From the NCBI RefSeq assembly GCF_901686465.1, contig NZ_LR594487.1, positions 2,741,773 to 2,805,772 of the forward strand: a stretch of 64,000 bases of DNA, read 5' to 3'. Both the position numbers and the translations under genes were made by a program. This document shows positions 17,338 to 26,060 of the stretch, one piece after another (the stretch's first letter is position 1; each line of letters starts with the position of its first letter). Under the pieces are notes generated by a model that saw only the letters and a program-made list of their open reading frames with translations, searched no databases and had not been told where the DNA came from. The stretch comes from Halorubrum sp. DM2 (GTDB lineage: Archaea; Halobacteriota; Halobacteria; Halobacteriales; Haloferacaceae).

Positions 17338-18642
17338 ATGACGGCCGACATCAACGCCTTCGTCACGGAGGAGCAGATTGAGGGCGCCGCGGACGCCGAC
17401 GCCCCCCTCGCGGACGCGACAGTCGCGGTGAAGGACAACATCTCGACGGCCGGGATCCGGACGACCTGCGGCTCCGAGATGCTGGCCGACTACGTCCCGC
17501 CGTACTCCGCGACCGTCGTCGACCGGCTCACCGAGGCGGGCGCGACGGTGGTCGGGAAGACGAACATGGACGAGTTCGGGATGGGGACGACGACGGAGAC
17601 CTCCGCGTTCGGTCCCACCCGGAATCCGGCCGACACCGACCGCGTGCCGGGCGGCTCCTCCGGCGGCTCCGCGGCCGCGGTCGCCGCGGGCGAGGCCGAC
17701 ATCGCGCTCGGCTCCGACACGGGCGGCTCGGTGCGCTGTCCGGCCGCGTTCTGCGGCGTCGTCGGGATCAAGCCCACCTACGGGCTGGTGTCGCGGTACG
17801 GGCTCATCGCGTACGCGAACTCGCTCGAACAGATCGGGCCGATCGCGGGCACCGTCGAGGAGGCGGCCGCCGCGCTCGACGTCATGGCCGGGCCGGACCC
17901 CAACGACGGCACCACACGCGACCTGAGCGAGGTTGAGGGCGCGGACCCGTCGGCGAGCTATGCCGACGCCGCCGACGGCGACGTGGAGGGGATGACCGTC
18001 GGCGTCCCGACGGAGCTGTTCGAGGGGGCTGACGAGCGCGTCGTCGAGACGGTCGAGGCGGCCATCGCGGAGCTGGAGGCGCAGGGCGCGGAGACGACCG
18101 AAATTTCGCTGCCGTCGGTCGAACACGCGGTCCAAGCGTACTACGTCATCGCGATGGCGGAGGCCTCCTCGAACCTCGCGCGCTTCGACGGCGTGCGGTA
18201 CGGCCACCGGAGCGAGTCGGACGGCAACTGGAACGAGTCGTTCGCGGAGACGCGAGAGGAGGGGTTCGGCGCGGAGGTCAAACGCCGGATCCTGCTCGGC
18301 ACGTACGCGCTCTCGGCCGGCTACCACGACAAGTACTACGAGAAGGCGCAGGACGCCCGCGCGTGGGTCCGGCAGGACTTCGAGGAGGCGTTCGAGGACG
18401 TGGACGTGATCGCCTCGCCGACGATGCCGGTCCTCCCCTTCGAACTCGGCGAGAGCCTCGACGACCCGCTGCGGATGTACCTCGCGGACGCCAACACGAC
18501 GCCGGTGAACCTCGCGAACCTCCCCGCGATATCGGTGCCGGCCGGCGAGGCCGACGGCCTCCCCGTCGGGCTACAGCTCGTCGGCGCGAAGTTCGACGAG
18601 GAGACGATCGTTCGCGCCGCGAGCGCGGTCGAGGACCGATGA
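17338..18642 (+). CDS. gatA: Asp-tRNA(Asn)/Glu-tRNA(Gln) amidotransferase subunit A
   Basis: 434-residue amidase-signature protein that releases ammonia from glutamine for conversion of misacylated Glu-tRNA(Gln)/Asp-tRNA(Asn). The catalytic Lys is in VAVKDNIST (K32), and the cis-Ser and nucleophile Ser lie in the Gly/Ser-rich VPGGSSGGSAAAVAAGE and DTGGSVRCPAAFCGVVG. Slightly shorter than bacterial GatA, as is usual in haloarchaea. gatB is not in the window. The ATG abuts the gatC stop, and its own stop overlaps the next start by ATGA. Confidence 0.95.
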   Translation: MTADINAFVTEEQIEGAADADAPLADATVAVKDNISTAGIRTTCGSEMLADYVPPYSATVVDRLTEAGATVVGKTNMDEFGMGTTTETSAFGPTRNPADTDRVPGGSSGGSAAAVAAGEADIALGSDTGGSVRCPAAFCGVVGIKPTYGLVSRYGLIAYANSLEQIGPIAGTVEEAAAALDVMAGPDPNDGTTRDLSEVEGADPSASYADAADGDVEGMTVGVPTELFEGADERVVETVEAAIAELEAQGAETTEISLPSVEHAVQAYYVIAMAEASSNLARFDGVRYGHRSESDGNWNESFAETREEGFGAEVKRRILLGTYALSAGYHDKYYEKAQDARAWVRQDFEEAFEDVDVIASPTMPVLPFELGESLDDPLRMYLADANTTPVNLANLPAISVPAGEADGLPVGLQLVGAKFDEETIVRAASAVEDR

Positions 18643-19145
18643 GCCTCACGGACGAGGAACGGAGCCGACTCGCGGACGTGGTCCGCCTCCAGCCGACGAA
18701 GAACGGCGAGCTACAGGACGCGTGGGAGATGGATAGCGGCAGCGAGGTTCACGGCTACCTCGAAGACCACCTGAAAGAGTACTACTACCGCGACGACGAC
18801 AGCCTGATCCGCACGACGGCGGAGGCGAACGACCTCGTCGACGTCGAGCCGGGCGTCGAACCGGACGCGGTCGCGAAGGGAGGCGTCCCGGAGACGATCC
18901 GCGTCCCGGAGCTGGAAGCGCGGGTCGTCGAGGTCCTCGCCGGGCCGGAGGAGCGCTCGCAGTCGGTCGTCAGCGTGCTCAACGCGCTTCGGGAGGCGTA
19001 CGACGGCGATCCCGAGGTCGACGCGGTGCGACGTGCGCTCCGCAGCCTCGAACGCAAGAACGTCGTCGAGGTCGTCTACCGGACCGTGCCGACGTTCCGG
19101 CTGGCGGTCGAGCGCGACGAGATCGAAGTCGAGATAAGCGAGTAG
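18639..19145 (+). CDS. Conserved haloarchaeal protein, DUF5797-like, wHTH-like
   Basis: 168 residues, acidic and soluble. The N-terminus RLADVVRLQPTKNGELQDAW followed by SGSEVHGYLEDHLKEYYYRDDDSLI resembles a winged-helix start in which a unit must choose whether to read the next element. The C-terminus ends in a second helix-rich domain (residues 90-160, RRALRSLERKNVVEVVYR). I recall this as the DUF5797 family; the DNA/RNA-binding idea is inference. Its ATG overlaps the gatA stop, so it is co-translated with the amidotransferase. Confidence 0.7.
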   Translation: MSLTDEERSRLADVVRLQPTKNGELQDAWEMDSGSEVHGYLEDHLKEYYYRDDDSLIRTTAEANDLVDVEPGVEPDAVAKGGVPETIRVPELEARVVEVLAGPEERSQSVVSVLNALREAYDGDPEVDAVRRALRSLERKNVVEVVYRTVPTFRLAVERDEIEVEISE

Positions 19146-19170
19146 GTCACGGTCGAGATAAGCGAGTAGG
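19128..19170 (+). repeat. Tandem duplication across a stop codon
   Basis: GTCGAGATAAGCGAGTAGG, the last codons and stop of the preceding gene, is repeated 24 bases downstream (19128-19146 and 19152-19170). The duplicate also ends in a TAG. A local slippage event. Confidence 0.8.
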
Positions 19171-19232
19171 AGCCCGTTGGCGGCGGCCGGCCGCCGACAC
19201 GACTTTGTACCGCGCCGGAGAGGGTCCGTCCG

Positions 19233-19673
19233 ATGACGGACGACGAGACCCTCCGCGAGCGGTTCCGCGAGAACGCGAGCGGCATCGCCGCGACGACCGT
19301 GACCGGGATCTGGCTCGCGGCGCTCCTCGCCGACTTCGGGTGGTGGCTCCCGTTCATGCTGTTCGGGTACGTCGTCATCGTCCCCGTCGTCTCGATGCTG
19401 TTCGACGACGAGGAGCCCGAGTCGGTCCACGTCGAGTCGGAGTCCGGCTCGGTCCGGGTCGAACGGGGGGAGGCGGCGGAACGCGACGACCGCCGAAGCG
19501 AGGACACGACCGACGCGCTCGAACGGCTGCGAACCCGGTACGCCGACGGCGACCTCACCGACGAGCAGTTCGAGCGGAAGCTCGACCGGCTCTTGGAGAC
19601 GGAGACGCCCGAAGATGCGGCCGAGTGGGTCGAGCGCGAGCGGGCGGCGGGCGAGGTCGAACGCGAACGCTGA
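19233..19673 (+). CDS. Membrane protein with C-terminal SHOCT domain
   Basis: 146 residues. Two hydrophobic helices lie near the N-terminus (GIAATTVTGIWLAALLA and PFMLFGYVVIVPVVSMLF), then an acidic/Arg linker and a SHOCT-type short helical domain (LERLRTRYADGDLTDEQFER, continuing to LLETE). SHOCT domains are thought to mediate oligomerisation and are common at the ends of haloarchaeal membrane proteins. Function otherwise unknown. It stands alone between the gatCA operon and the YhbY-like gene. Confidence 0.8.
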   Translation: MTDDETLRERFRENASGIAATTVTGIWLAALLADFGWWLPFMLFGYVVIVPVVSMLFDDEEPESVHVESESGSVRVERGEAAERDDRRSEDTTDALERLRTRYADGDLTDEQFERKLDRLLETETPEDAAEWVERERAAGEVERER

Positions 19674-19753
19674 CCGCGGAGCGGCGGAGCCGCGAACTGC
19701 CGGAGCCGCGGCCGAACCTCAAGCTTCAATGCGCGCGGCCGACTCGACCGCGT

Positions 19754-19999
19754 ATGAGCGACCAGGAACTCCGAAAAGAGGCGCACGACCTCGACGTCAC
19801 CGTCTGGGTCGGGAAACACGGCATCGACTCGGTCGTCGACGAGACGGCGGACCAGCTCGACGACCGGAAGCTGGTGAAAGTGAAGTTCTTGCGGGCGGCC
19901 CGCGGCGGGACCTCGACGGACGAGCTGGCCGCCGAGCTGGCCGACGCCGTCGACGCCGAGCTGATCGAGACGCGCGGGAACACGGCGGTGCTTCACTGA
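19754..19999 (+). CDS. YhbY-like CRM-domain RNA-binding protein
   Basis: 81 residues, a single CRM domain. The start SDQELRKEAHDLDVTVWVGKHGI and the fold-defining KLVKVKFLRAARGG and AELIETRGNTAVLH match the YhbY family, which binds pre-ribosomal RNA in bacteria and acts in splicing in plants. A ribosome-related role is inferred. The start ATG at 19754 gives the family length; longer upstream frames overlap the SHOCT gene. The stop TGA shares one base with the next ATG (TGATG), suggesting coupling to the MscS gene. Confidence 0.85.
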   Translation: MSDQELRKEAHDLDVTVWVGKHGIDSVVDETADQLDDRKLVKVKFLRAARGGTSTDELAAELADAVDAELIETRGNTAVLH

Positions 20000-20946
20000 T
20001 GGGACTCCCCGCGGCCCCGGTCCCGGCCACCGCGGCCGGAACGGCTCCCACGGCTCCGGTCACGGACGCGTTGGAGCCGTTCCTCGGGCCGCTCGCCGGG
20101 CTGGTCGTCTCCGCGGCGATATTCCTCGTCGTCCTGGTCGGCGTCTACGCCCTCAACCGCGCCCTCGTCGCCCCCCTCGTCGGGCGCGTCTTCGACCGGC
20201 AGGGGCTCGACGAACACGCGCGCCGCCCGCTGCGGAAGATCGTCACCTTCCTCGTGCTGTTCGCGGGCGTGACGGTCGCGTTCGGCGCGGCCGGCTACAG
20301 CGGCTTCCTCCGCTCGCTGGCGACGATCGCGGCCGCGGCGACGCTCGCGATCGGCTTCGCCCTACAGGACGTGATCAAGAACTTCGTCGCCGGCGTGTTC
20401 ATCTACACGGACAAGCCGTTCCGCATCGGCGACTGGATCGAGTGGCAGGGCAACTCCGGCGTCGTCGAGGACATCTCCTTCCGCGTCACGCGCGTCCGAA
20501 CCTTCGACAACGAACTGCTCACGGTGCCGAACCACGTCCTCACCGGCGACGTGATCAAGAACCCGGTCGCGAAGGGGACGCTGCGCCTGAAGTTCGTCTT
20601 CGGCATCGACTACGGCGACAACGTCGAGCGCGCGACGGAGATCATCGTCGAGGAGGCCGAGAAGAGCGACGCGATCCTGGACGACCCCGCGCCGTCGGTC
20701 CGACTGACGGAGCTGGCCGACTCGTACGTCGGTCTCCAGTCGCGGATCTGGATCGACGAGCCGTCGCGGGCGGACTTCGTGAAGGCGCGCGCCGACTACG
20801 TGAAGGCCGTCAAAGCGCGGTTCGACGAGGAGGACATCACCATCCCGTTCCCGCAACGGACCGTCTCGGGCCGGGACGCGTGGTCCGAGCCGTCGTCGTT
20901 CGGCGAGGCGGGCGAGCCCGGACGCGGCGGCGCGGACGGGTCCTGA
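19999..20946 (+). CDS. Mechanosensitive ion channel, MscS family
   Basis: 315-residue membrane channel releasing solutes on membrane tension, a response to osmotic downshock. Three hydrophobic helices (about 30-55, 78-97, 104-132) come first. The pore helix has the Gly/Ala pattern FLRSLATIAAAATLAIGFAL ending QDVIKNFVAGVFI, and the beta domain follows with FRIGDWIEWQGNSGVVEDI. The C-terminal domain is soluble and mixed alpha/beta. It starts one base into the preceding stop. Confidence 0.92.
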   Translation: MGLPAAPVPATAAGTAPTAPVTDALEPFLGPLAGLVVSAAIFLVVLVGVYALNRALVAPLVGRVFDRQGLDEHARRPLRKIVTFLVLFAGVTVAFGAAGYSGFLRSLATIAAAATLAIGFALQDVIKNFVAGVFIYTDKPFRIGDWIEWQGNSGVVEDISFRVTRVRTFDNELLTVPNHVLTGDVIKNPVAKGTLRLKFVFGIDYGDNVERATEIIVEEAEKSDAILDDPAPSVRLTELADSYVGLQSRIWIDEPSRADFVKARADYVKAVKARFDEEDITIPFPQRTVSGRDAWSEPSSFGEAGEPGRGGADGS

Positions 20947-21031
20947 CGCGGCGGCGACTCGGAGCGCGTCGCCTTGCGATCCCGGCGGCGCGATAGTAAC
21001 GAACTTGAGGGTTCGGTGACTCGTTGTCCCC

Positions 21032-22369
21032 ATGCATGTGGTCGTCATCGGGGCCGGCGAGGTCGGCACGAGCATCGCTTCGAGCCTCGCGTCGGACCAC
21101 GAGGTCGTCGTCGTCGACGTCGACCCCGACCGGGCGGAACAGCTCAAGTACGAGCTCGACGTGCTGACCATCGCCGGAGATGGGACCTCCTCGGAGATCC
21201 AGACGGCGGCCGACGTCGGCCGCGCGGACATGGTCATCGCCTGTACCGACAACGACCAGACGAACCTCGTCGCCTGCGGCACCGCGAAGACGCTCGGCGA
21301 CGGGTTCACCATCGCCCGCGTGAAAAGCACCGACTTCCTCCGCACGTGGGAGGGCAACGAGGGCGCGTTCGGCGTCGACTTCATGGTGTGTACCGACCTG
21401 TTGACCGCGGAGAACATCGTCCGGGTCATCGGGCTGCCGGCGGCGATCGACGTCGACCCGTTCGCCGGCGGGCTGGTCCAGATGGCGGAGTTCGAGATTG
21501 CGGCGGACAGCCCCGTCGCCGGACAGACGGTCTCGGAGGCCGACCGCTTCGAGTCGCTCACGTTCGTCGGCATCTTCCGCGACGGCGAGATGATCATCCC
21601 GCGCGGCGACACCGACATCCGCGTCAGTGACCGCGCGGTGGTGATCGGAAGCCCCGAGAGCGTCCAGTCGTTCGCGACGGACGTGGCTCCGGAGACGACG
21701 CCCGACCGGGCCGACGAGATCGTCGTCGTCGGCGGCAGCGAGATCGGGTACCAGACGGCCCGGCTGCTCGAAGAGCGCGACTTCAAGCCGCGGCTGATCG
21801 AACGGGACGCGGACCGCGCCCGCTGGCTCGCGGAGAACCTCCCGAACTCCGTCGTGATGGAACACGACGCGACCGACACCGAGTTCCTCTCGCGCGAACA
21901 CGTCGACGAGGCCGACATCGTCGTCACCGCGCTGCGGTCCGACGAGAAGAACCTGCTCATCTCCGTGCTCGCGAAGCGGCTCGGCGTCGACCGCGTGATC
22001 GCCGTCGTCGACAGCCCCGACTACGTCACCGTCTTCGAGGAGATCGGCATCGACATCGCGATCAACCCCCGAACCGTCACCGCCGAGGAGATCACGCGGT
22101 TCACCTACGAGAGCGTCGCGGAGAACATCGCCGTGCTGGAGAACGACCAGGCGGAGGTGCTCGAACTCGAACTCACGGAGGGGTGCGGACTCGTTGGGCG
22201 ACCGATCTCAGAGATCGTCGCGGAAAGCGACGTGCGCTTCGTCATCGGCGCGATCACCCGGAACCGCAAGCTGGTCACTCCTCGCGGGGACACCGTCCTC
22301 CAAGCGGGCGACCACGTCATCCTGCTCGTGGAGTCCGACTCGGTGAGCGACATCGCCTCGATGGCGTGA
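21032..22369 (+). CDS. trkA: Potassium uptake regulatory protein TrkA
   Basis: 445-residue cytoplasmic regulator of K+ uptake through TrkH. It carries two RCK units, each with an NAD-binding Rossmann domain plus a TrkA_C domain. Unit one starts VVVIGAGEVGTSIASSLAS (residues 3-21) and unit two IVVVGGSEIGYQTARLLEE (about 230). Acidic strand ends VVDVD and LIERD bind the nucleotide ribose. A double-RCK protein of this length matches TrkA. The neighbouring trkH gene begins 7 bases after its stop. Confidence 0.95.
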   Translation: MHVVVIGAGEVGTSIASSLASDHEVVVVDVDPDRAEQLKYELDVLTIAGDGTSSEIQTAADVGRADMVIACTDNDQTNLVACGTAKTLGDGFTIARVKSTDFLRTWEGNEGAFGVDFMVCTDLLTAENIVRVIGLPAAIDVDPFAGGLVQMAEFEIAADSPVAGQTVSEADRFESLTFVGIFRDGEMIIPRGDTDIRVSDRAVVIGSPESVQSFATDVAPETTPDRADEIVVVGGSEIGYQTARLLEERDFKPRLIERDADRARWLAENLPNSVVMEHDATDTEFLSREHVDEADIVVTALRSDEKNLLISVLAKRLGVDRVIAVVDSPDYVTVFEEIGIDIAINPRTVTAEEITRFTYESVAENIAVLENDQAEVLELELTEGCGLVGRPISEIVAESDVRFVIGAITRNRKLVTPRGDTVLQAGDHVILLVESDSVSDIASMA

Positions 22370-22376
22370 GAACTCC

Positions 22377-23879
22377 GTGAACGCAAAGATCCGCGTTGGA
22401 TGGCGGGCGAGCGTGGGACTCACCGGCGACGTCCTCGCCGCGCTCTCGCTCCCACTGGCGTTCCCGCTGCTCGTCGCCTTCTACTACGGCGAGTCCCCCC
22501 TCCCCTTCATCGCGGCGATCGCGGTCTCGCTCGCGCTCGGCGCTGCGTTCCGGACGGTGCAGGACCCCGAGGTGAACCTCGGTCCGCGCGAGGCGTTCCT
22601 CGCGGTGGCGCTGATCTGGTTCCTCGTCGCCGCGGTGGGCGCGATCCCGTTCGTGGTCGCGGGCGTCGGGACGGTCGCGCATCCGGTCAACGCCATGTTC
22701 GAGTCGATGAGCGGGCTGACGACGACCGGCGCGACCGTCCTGCGCGACTTCTCGCTCCACTCGCGGTCCGTGCTGATGTGGCGGCAGGTGATCCAGTGGC
22801 TCGGCGGACTGGGGATCCTCATCTTAGCGACCGCGGTGCTCTCCGAGCTCGGCGTCGGTGGCGCACAGCTCATGGAGTCGGAGTCGCAGAATCAAGACGT
22901 CAACAAGCTCACGCCGAAGATCTCACGGACGGCCCAGCTCATCTGGGGGATTTACCTCGGGCTCACAATGCTCGCGGTCATCGTCTACTTCGGACTCGGA
23001 CTCGCCGTCGACCCCCAGATGGACCTGTACAACGCGGTCGCCCACGCGTTCACGTCTGTCGCGACCGCCGGCTTCTCGCCGGAGCCGCTCTCTGTCGGCG
23101 CGTTCCACCCGCTCATCCAGTGGGCGGTCGTCCCGTTCATGGTGATCGGCTCGACGAGCTTCGTCCTGATCTACTTCGCCATCAACGGCGATCCGATGCG
23201 TCTACTGCGGAACGAGGAGTTCCACTTCTACCTCGGTGCGATGGGGACGCTCGCGTCGATCGTCGCCGTCGGCCTGTTCCTCGACCCGGGGAGCAACTTC
23301 GGAGTCGAGGGGACGATACGCCACGCCGTGTTCAACGTCGCGTCGATCGTGACGACGACGGGGTACGCCAGCACCGACTACGTACAGTGGGCACCCGCGG
23401 CGAAACACATGCTGTTCATGGGGATGTTCATCGGCGGGATGGTCGGGTCGACGACCTGCTCGATCAAGTCGCTCCGGTGGCTGGTCGCGCTGAAGTCGTT
23501 CCGGCGGAACCTCTTCACCGCGATCCACCCGGAATCCGTTCGGCCGGTCCGGATCTCCGGAAAGACGGTCGACGAGGGCGCGATCCGAGACATCTACGCG
23601 TATCTCCTCTTGAGCATCGTGATCTTCTTCCTGCTCGCTATCGTGATAGTCGTCGACGCCGAGCGCGCCGACCTTCCGGTCACCGAGTTCGAGGCGCTGG
23701 GGGCGGCGGCGACGACGTTCCTCAACATCGGTCCGGCCTTCGGCGACGCCGGCCCCTACGGGACGTTCGCGAGCTTCTCGTTGAGCACCCGCGCCGTGAT
23801 GGTCGTTCTCATGTGGATCGGGCGAATCGAGATTATCCCCGTGCTCGTGCTGTTCACGAAGGCGTTCTGGACCTCCTGA
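22377..23879 (+). CDS. trkH: TrkH family potassium transporter
   Basis: 500-residue K+-conducting membrane subunit, start GTG. Four repeated pore motifs can be read in order: SMSGLTTTGATV, AFTSVATAGFSPE, SIVTTTGYASTD and TTFLNIGPAFGDAGP. Each Gly marks a selectivity-filter strand. About ten helices are visible and no signal peptide is needed. It sits 7 bases after trkA in the same operon. The transport mode (cotransport or channel) is not readable. Confidence 0.94.
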   Translation: MNAKIRVGWRASVGLTGDVLAALSLPLAFPLLVAFYYGESPLPFIAAIAVSLALGAAFRTVQDPEVNLGPREAFLAVALIWFLVAAVGAIPFVVAGVGTVAHPVNAMFESMSGLTTTGATVLRDFSLHSRSVLMWRQVIQWLGGLGILILATAVLSELGVGGAQLMESESQNQDVNKLTPKISRTAQLIWGIYLGLTMLAVIVYFGLGLAVDPQMDLYNAVAHAFTSVATAGFSPEPLSVGAFHPLIQWAVVPFMVIGSTSFVLIYFAINGDPMRLLRNEEFHFYLGAMGTLASIVAVGLFLDPGSNFGVEGTIRHAVFNVASIVTTTGYASTDYVQWAPAAKHMLFMGMFIGGMVGSTTCSIKSLRWLVALKSFRRNLFTAIHPESVRPVRISGKTVDEGAIRDIYAYLLLSIVIFFLLAIVIVVDAERADLPVTEFEALGAAATTFLNIGPAFGDAGPYGTFASFSLSTRAVMVVLMWIGRIEIIPVLVLFTKAFWTS

Positions 23880-23985
23880 CCCCGGATCCGAGACCGTCCG
23901 TACGCTGTCGCGCGATCCCGTCTATCGACGGCTTCTTACCGCGTCGGGAAGCTACGACGGATATCGTGATGTACGAGGTGGAGCC

Positions 23986-25524
23986 GTGACGCGGACGGTC
24001 GACCCCCGGGCGGTGCTCAGCTACACCGGGACCATCGTCAAGATCCTCTCGGCGTCGATGACCGTTCCGCTCGTCGTGGGGCTGATCTACGGCGAGGACG
24101 CGCTCGCGTTCGCCGTGTCGATGACGGTCGCGGTCGCGATCGGGGCGGGGATGGAACGCCTTCACGACGACCCCGACCTCGGTCCCCGCGACGCGCTGGC
24201 GGTCGTCTCGCTCGCGTGGTTCGCGGCCGCGCTCGTCGGCGCGATCCCGTACGTCATCGCCGGGCACGGCACCGCGTCCGCGCTGGGTCAGCCGATGAAC
24301 GCGCTGTTCGAGTCGATGAGCGGCTTCACGACGACGGGCGCGACCGCGACCACCGAGATCAGCTTCGAACGGCACTCGCACGCGGTGTTGATGTGGCGAC
24401 AGCTCACCCAGTGGCTCGGCGGGATGGGGATCATCGTGCTGATGGTCGCCATCCTCCCGCAGCTGGCGGTCAACGGCGCGGAGCTGATGAAATCGGAGGC
24501 CCCGGGACCGGGCCTCCAGAAGCTCACGCCGCGGATCGCACAGACCGCGCGGGCGCTCTGGCTCATCTACCTCGCGTTCACGGTCGCGTTGATCGCGATC
24601 TTGGCGCTCCTCGGACTCACCGGGCTCGCGCCGGAGATGAACCTGTACAACGCGATCGCCCACGGCTTCTCGACGCTGCCGACGGGCGGATTCTCGCCGC
24701 AGGCGGAGAGCATCGCGGCGTTCTCGCCGGTCGCGCAGTGGGTCTTCGTCCCGTTCATGGTCATTGCGGGCGTGAACTTCGCGCTGTTCTGGTTACTCCT
24801 CCGCGACGAGCCCCGCCGGATGTTCGACAATACCGAGTTCCGCGTCTACCTCGGGCTCGTGACCGGGTTCGCGGCCGTCCTCGCCGTCGGGCTGTTCTAC
24901 GGCGGTGCGCCGGCGACGGAGATCGGGGGGATCACGGAGGGTGCGACGGAGAACGCGCTCAGACAGGGGGTCTTTCAGGTCGCGTCGCTGATGAACTCGA
25001 CCGGGTACGCGACCGCCGACTTCGCGCAGTGGGACACGCAGACCCGATTTTTCCTGCTGTTCGTGATGTTCGTCGGCGGCTCCGCGGGATCGACCGGTGG
25101 CGGAATTAAGGTGATCCGGTGGCTCATCGTGGCCAAGGTGCTGTACCGCGAGCTGTACACCACGGCGAACCCGGAGGTCGTCCGACCGGTCCGGCTCGGC
25201 GGCGAGGTCATCGACGAGAACGTGATCCGCGGGATCATGGTGTTCACACTGCTGTACTTCCTCCTGTTCGCGCTCGCCGCGGTGTTCATCGAGATCGACA
25301 CGAGCCGGGTCCCGGGGATGACTCTCAGCGGGACGGAGGCGTTCGCGGCGTCGCTCGCGACGATCGGGAACATCGGACCGGGGCTCGGACCGTTGGGCCC
25401 GTTCGGGAGCTACGAGGTCCTGCCCAACACGACGAAGCTACTGATGATCGGGCTGATGTGGATCGGCCGGCTGGAGATCGTTCCCGTCCTCGCGCTGTTC
25501 GTCGCCGGGTTCGACGACCGGTGA
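23986..25524 (+). CDS. Second TrkH family potassium transporter
   Basis: 512-residue paralogue of the preceding TrkH, start GTG, with a Shine-Dalgarno-like GAGGTGGAG just upstream. Pore motifs: SMSGFTTTGATA, HGFSTLPTGGFSPQ, ASLMNSTGYATAD and ATIGNIGPGLGPLGP. It differs from its neighbour at pore flanks, so the two may have different affinity or partners. The 106-base gap leaves room for a separate promoter. Both could be controlled by the single TrkA. Confidence 0.93.
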   Translation: MTRTVDPRAVLSYTGTIVKILSASMTVPLVVGLIYGEDALAFAVSMTVAVAIGAGMERLHDDPDLGPRDALAVVSLAWFAAALVGAIPYVIAGHGTASALGQPMNALFESMSGFTTTGATATTEISFERHSHAVLMWRQLTQWLGGMGIIVLMVAILPQLAVNGAELMKSEAPGPGLQKLTPRIAQTARALWLIYLAFTVALIAILALLGLTGLAPEMNLYNAIAHGFSTLPTGGFSPQAESIAAFSPVAQWVFVPFMVIAGVNFALFWLLLRDEPRRMFDNTEFRVYLGLVTGFAAVLAVGLFYGGAPATEIGGITEGATENALRQGVFQVASLMNSTGYATADFAQWDTQTRFFLLFVMFVGGSAGSTGGGIKVIRWLIVAKVLYRELYTTANPEVVRPVRLGGEVIDENVIRGIMVFTLLYFLLFALAAVFIEIDTSRVPGMTLSGTEAFAASLATIGNIGPGLGPLGPFGSYEVLPNTTKLLMIGLMWIGRLEIVPVLALFVAGFDDR

Positions 25525-25567
25525 GCGGGCGAGCACATTCTTAACCCGCGGCGTCGAACGTCGCCGT

Positions 25568-26008
25568 ATGAGTTCATCCGACGACGGTGAGGCCGTCGAC
25601 CTGCTCGCGCACGCACTCCTCCCCGTCGCGAACGAGGACGACGCGCTGGCGACCGCGAGGGCGCTCGAACCGTACGACCCAGAGCGCGTGACCGCCCTCC
25701 ACGTCGTCGAGAAGGGGGACGGCGTCCCGGACAAGACGCCCGTCGAACAGTCCGAAGAGCTCGCGGCCGAGTCGTACGCCGCGGTGCGGTCGGTGTTCCC
25801 GGACGCGGCGGAACACACGGCGTACGGCCGGGACGTCGTCGAGGAGATATTCGAGGCGGCCGACGCCGTCGGCGCGACGGCCATCGTCTACCGGGCGCGA
25901 GAGGGCAACCGCCTCGTCCAGCTGCTCTCCGGCGACCTGTCGACCAAGCTCGTGAGCGGAGCGCCCGTCCCAGTCGTGGCGCTTCCGCGCGCGGAGTCGG
26001 ACGAATGA
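25568..26008 (+). CDS. Universal stress protein (UspA-like)
   Basis: 146 residues, single Usp domain. N-terminal HALLPVANEDDALATARALE and C-terminal IVYRAREGNRLVQLLSGDLS. The usual G-2x-G motif is altered, with R-EGNR in place of GxxG, so ATP binding is doubtful. A CTTAACC box 25-30 bases upstream supports ATG 25568. Its position beside trkH genes suggests a role in K+ uptake control, as Usp proteins are often found with transporters. Confidence 0.84.
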   Translation: MSSSDDGEAVDLLAHALLPVANEDDALATARALEPYDPERVTALHVVEKGDGVPDKTPVEQSEELAAESYAAVRSVFPDAAEHTAYGRDVVEEIFEAADAVGATAIVYRAREGNRLVQLLSGDLSTKLVSGAPVPVVALPRAESDE

Positions 26009-26060
26009 CCGAACCGCGGCCGGGCGGGGTCCCGGTGGCTCGCGACTGAGGGTACGAGAC

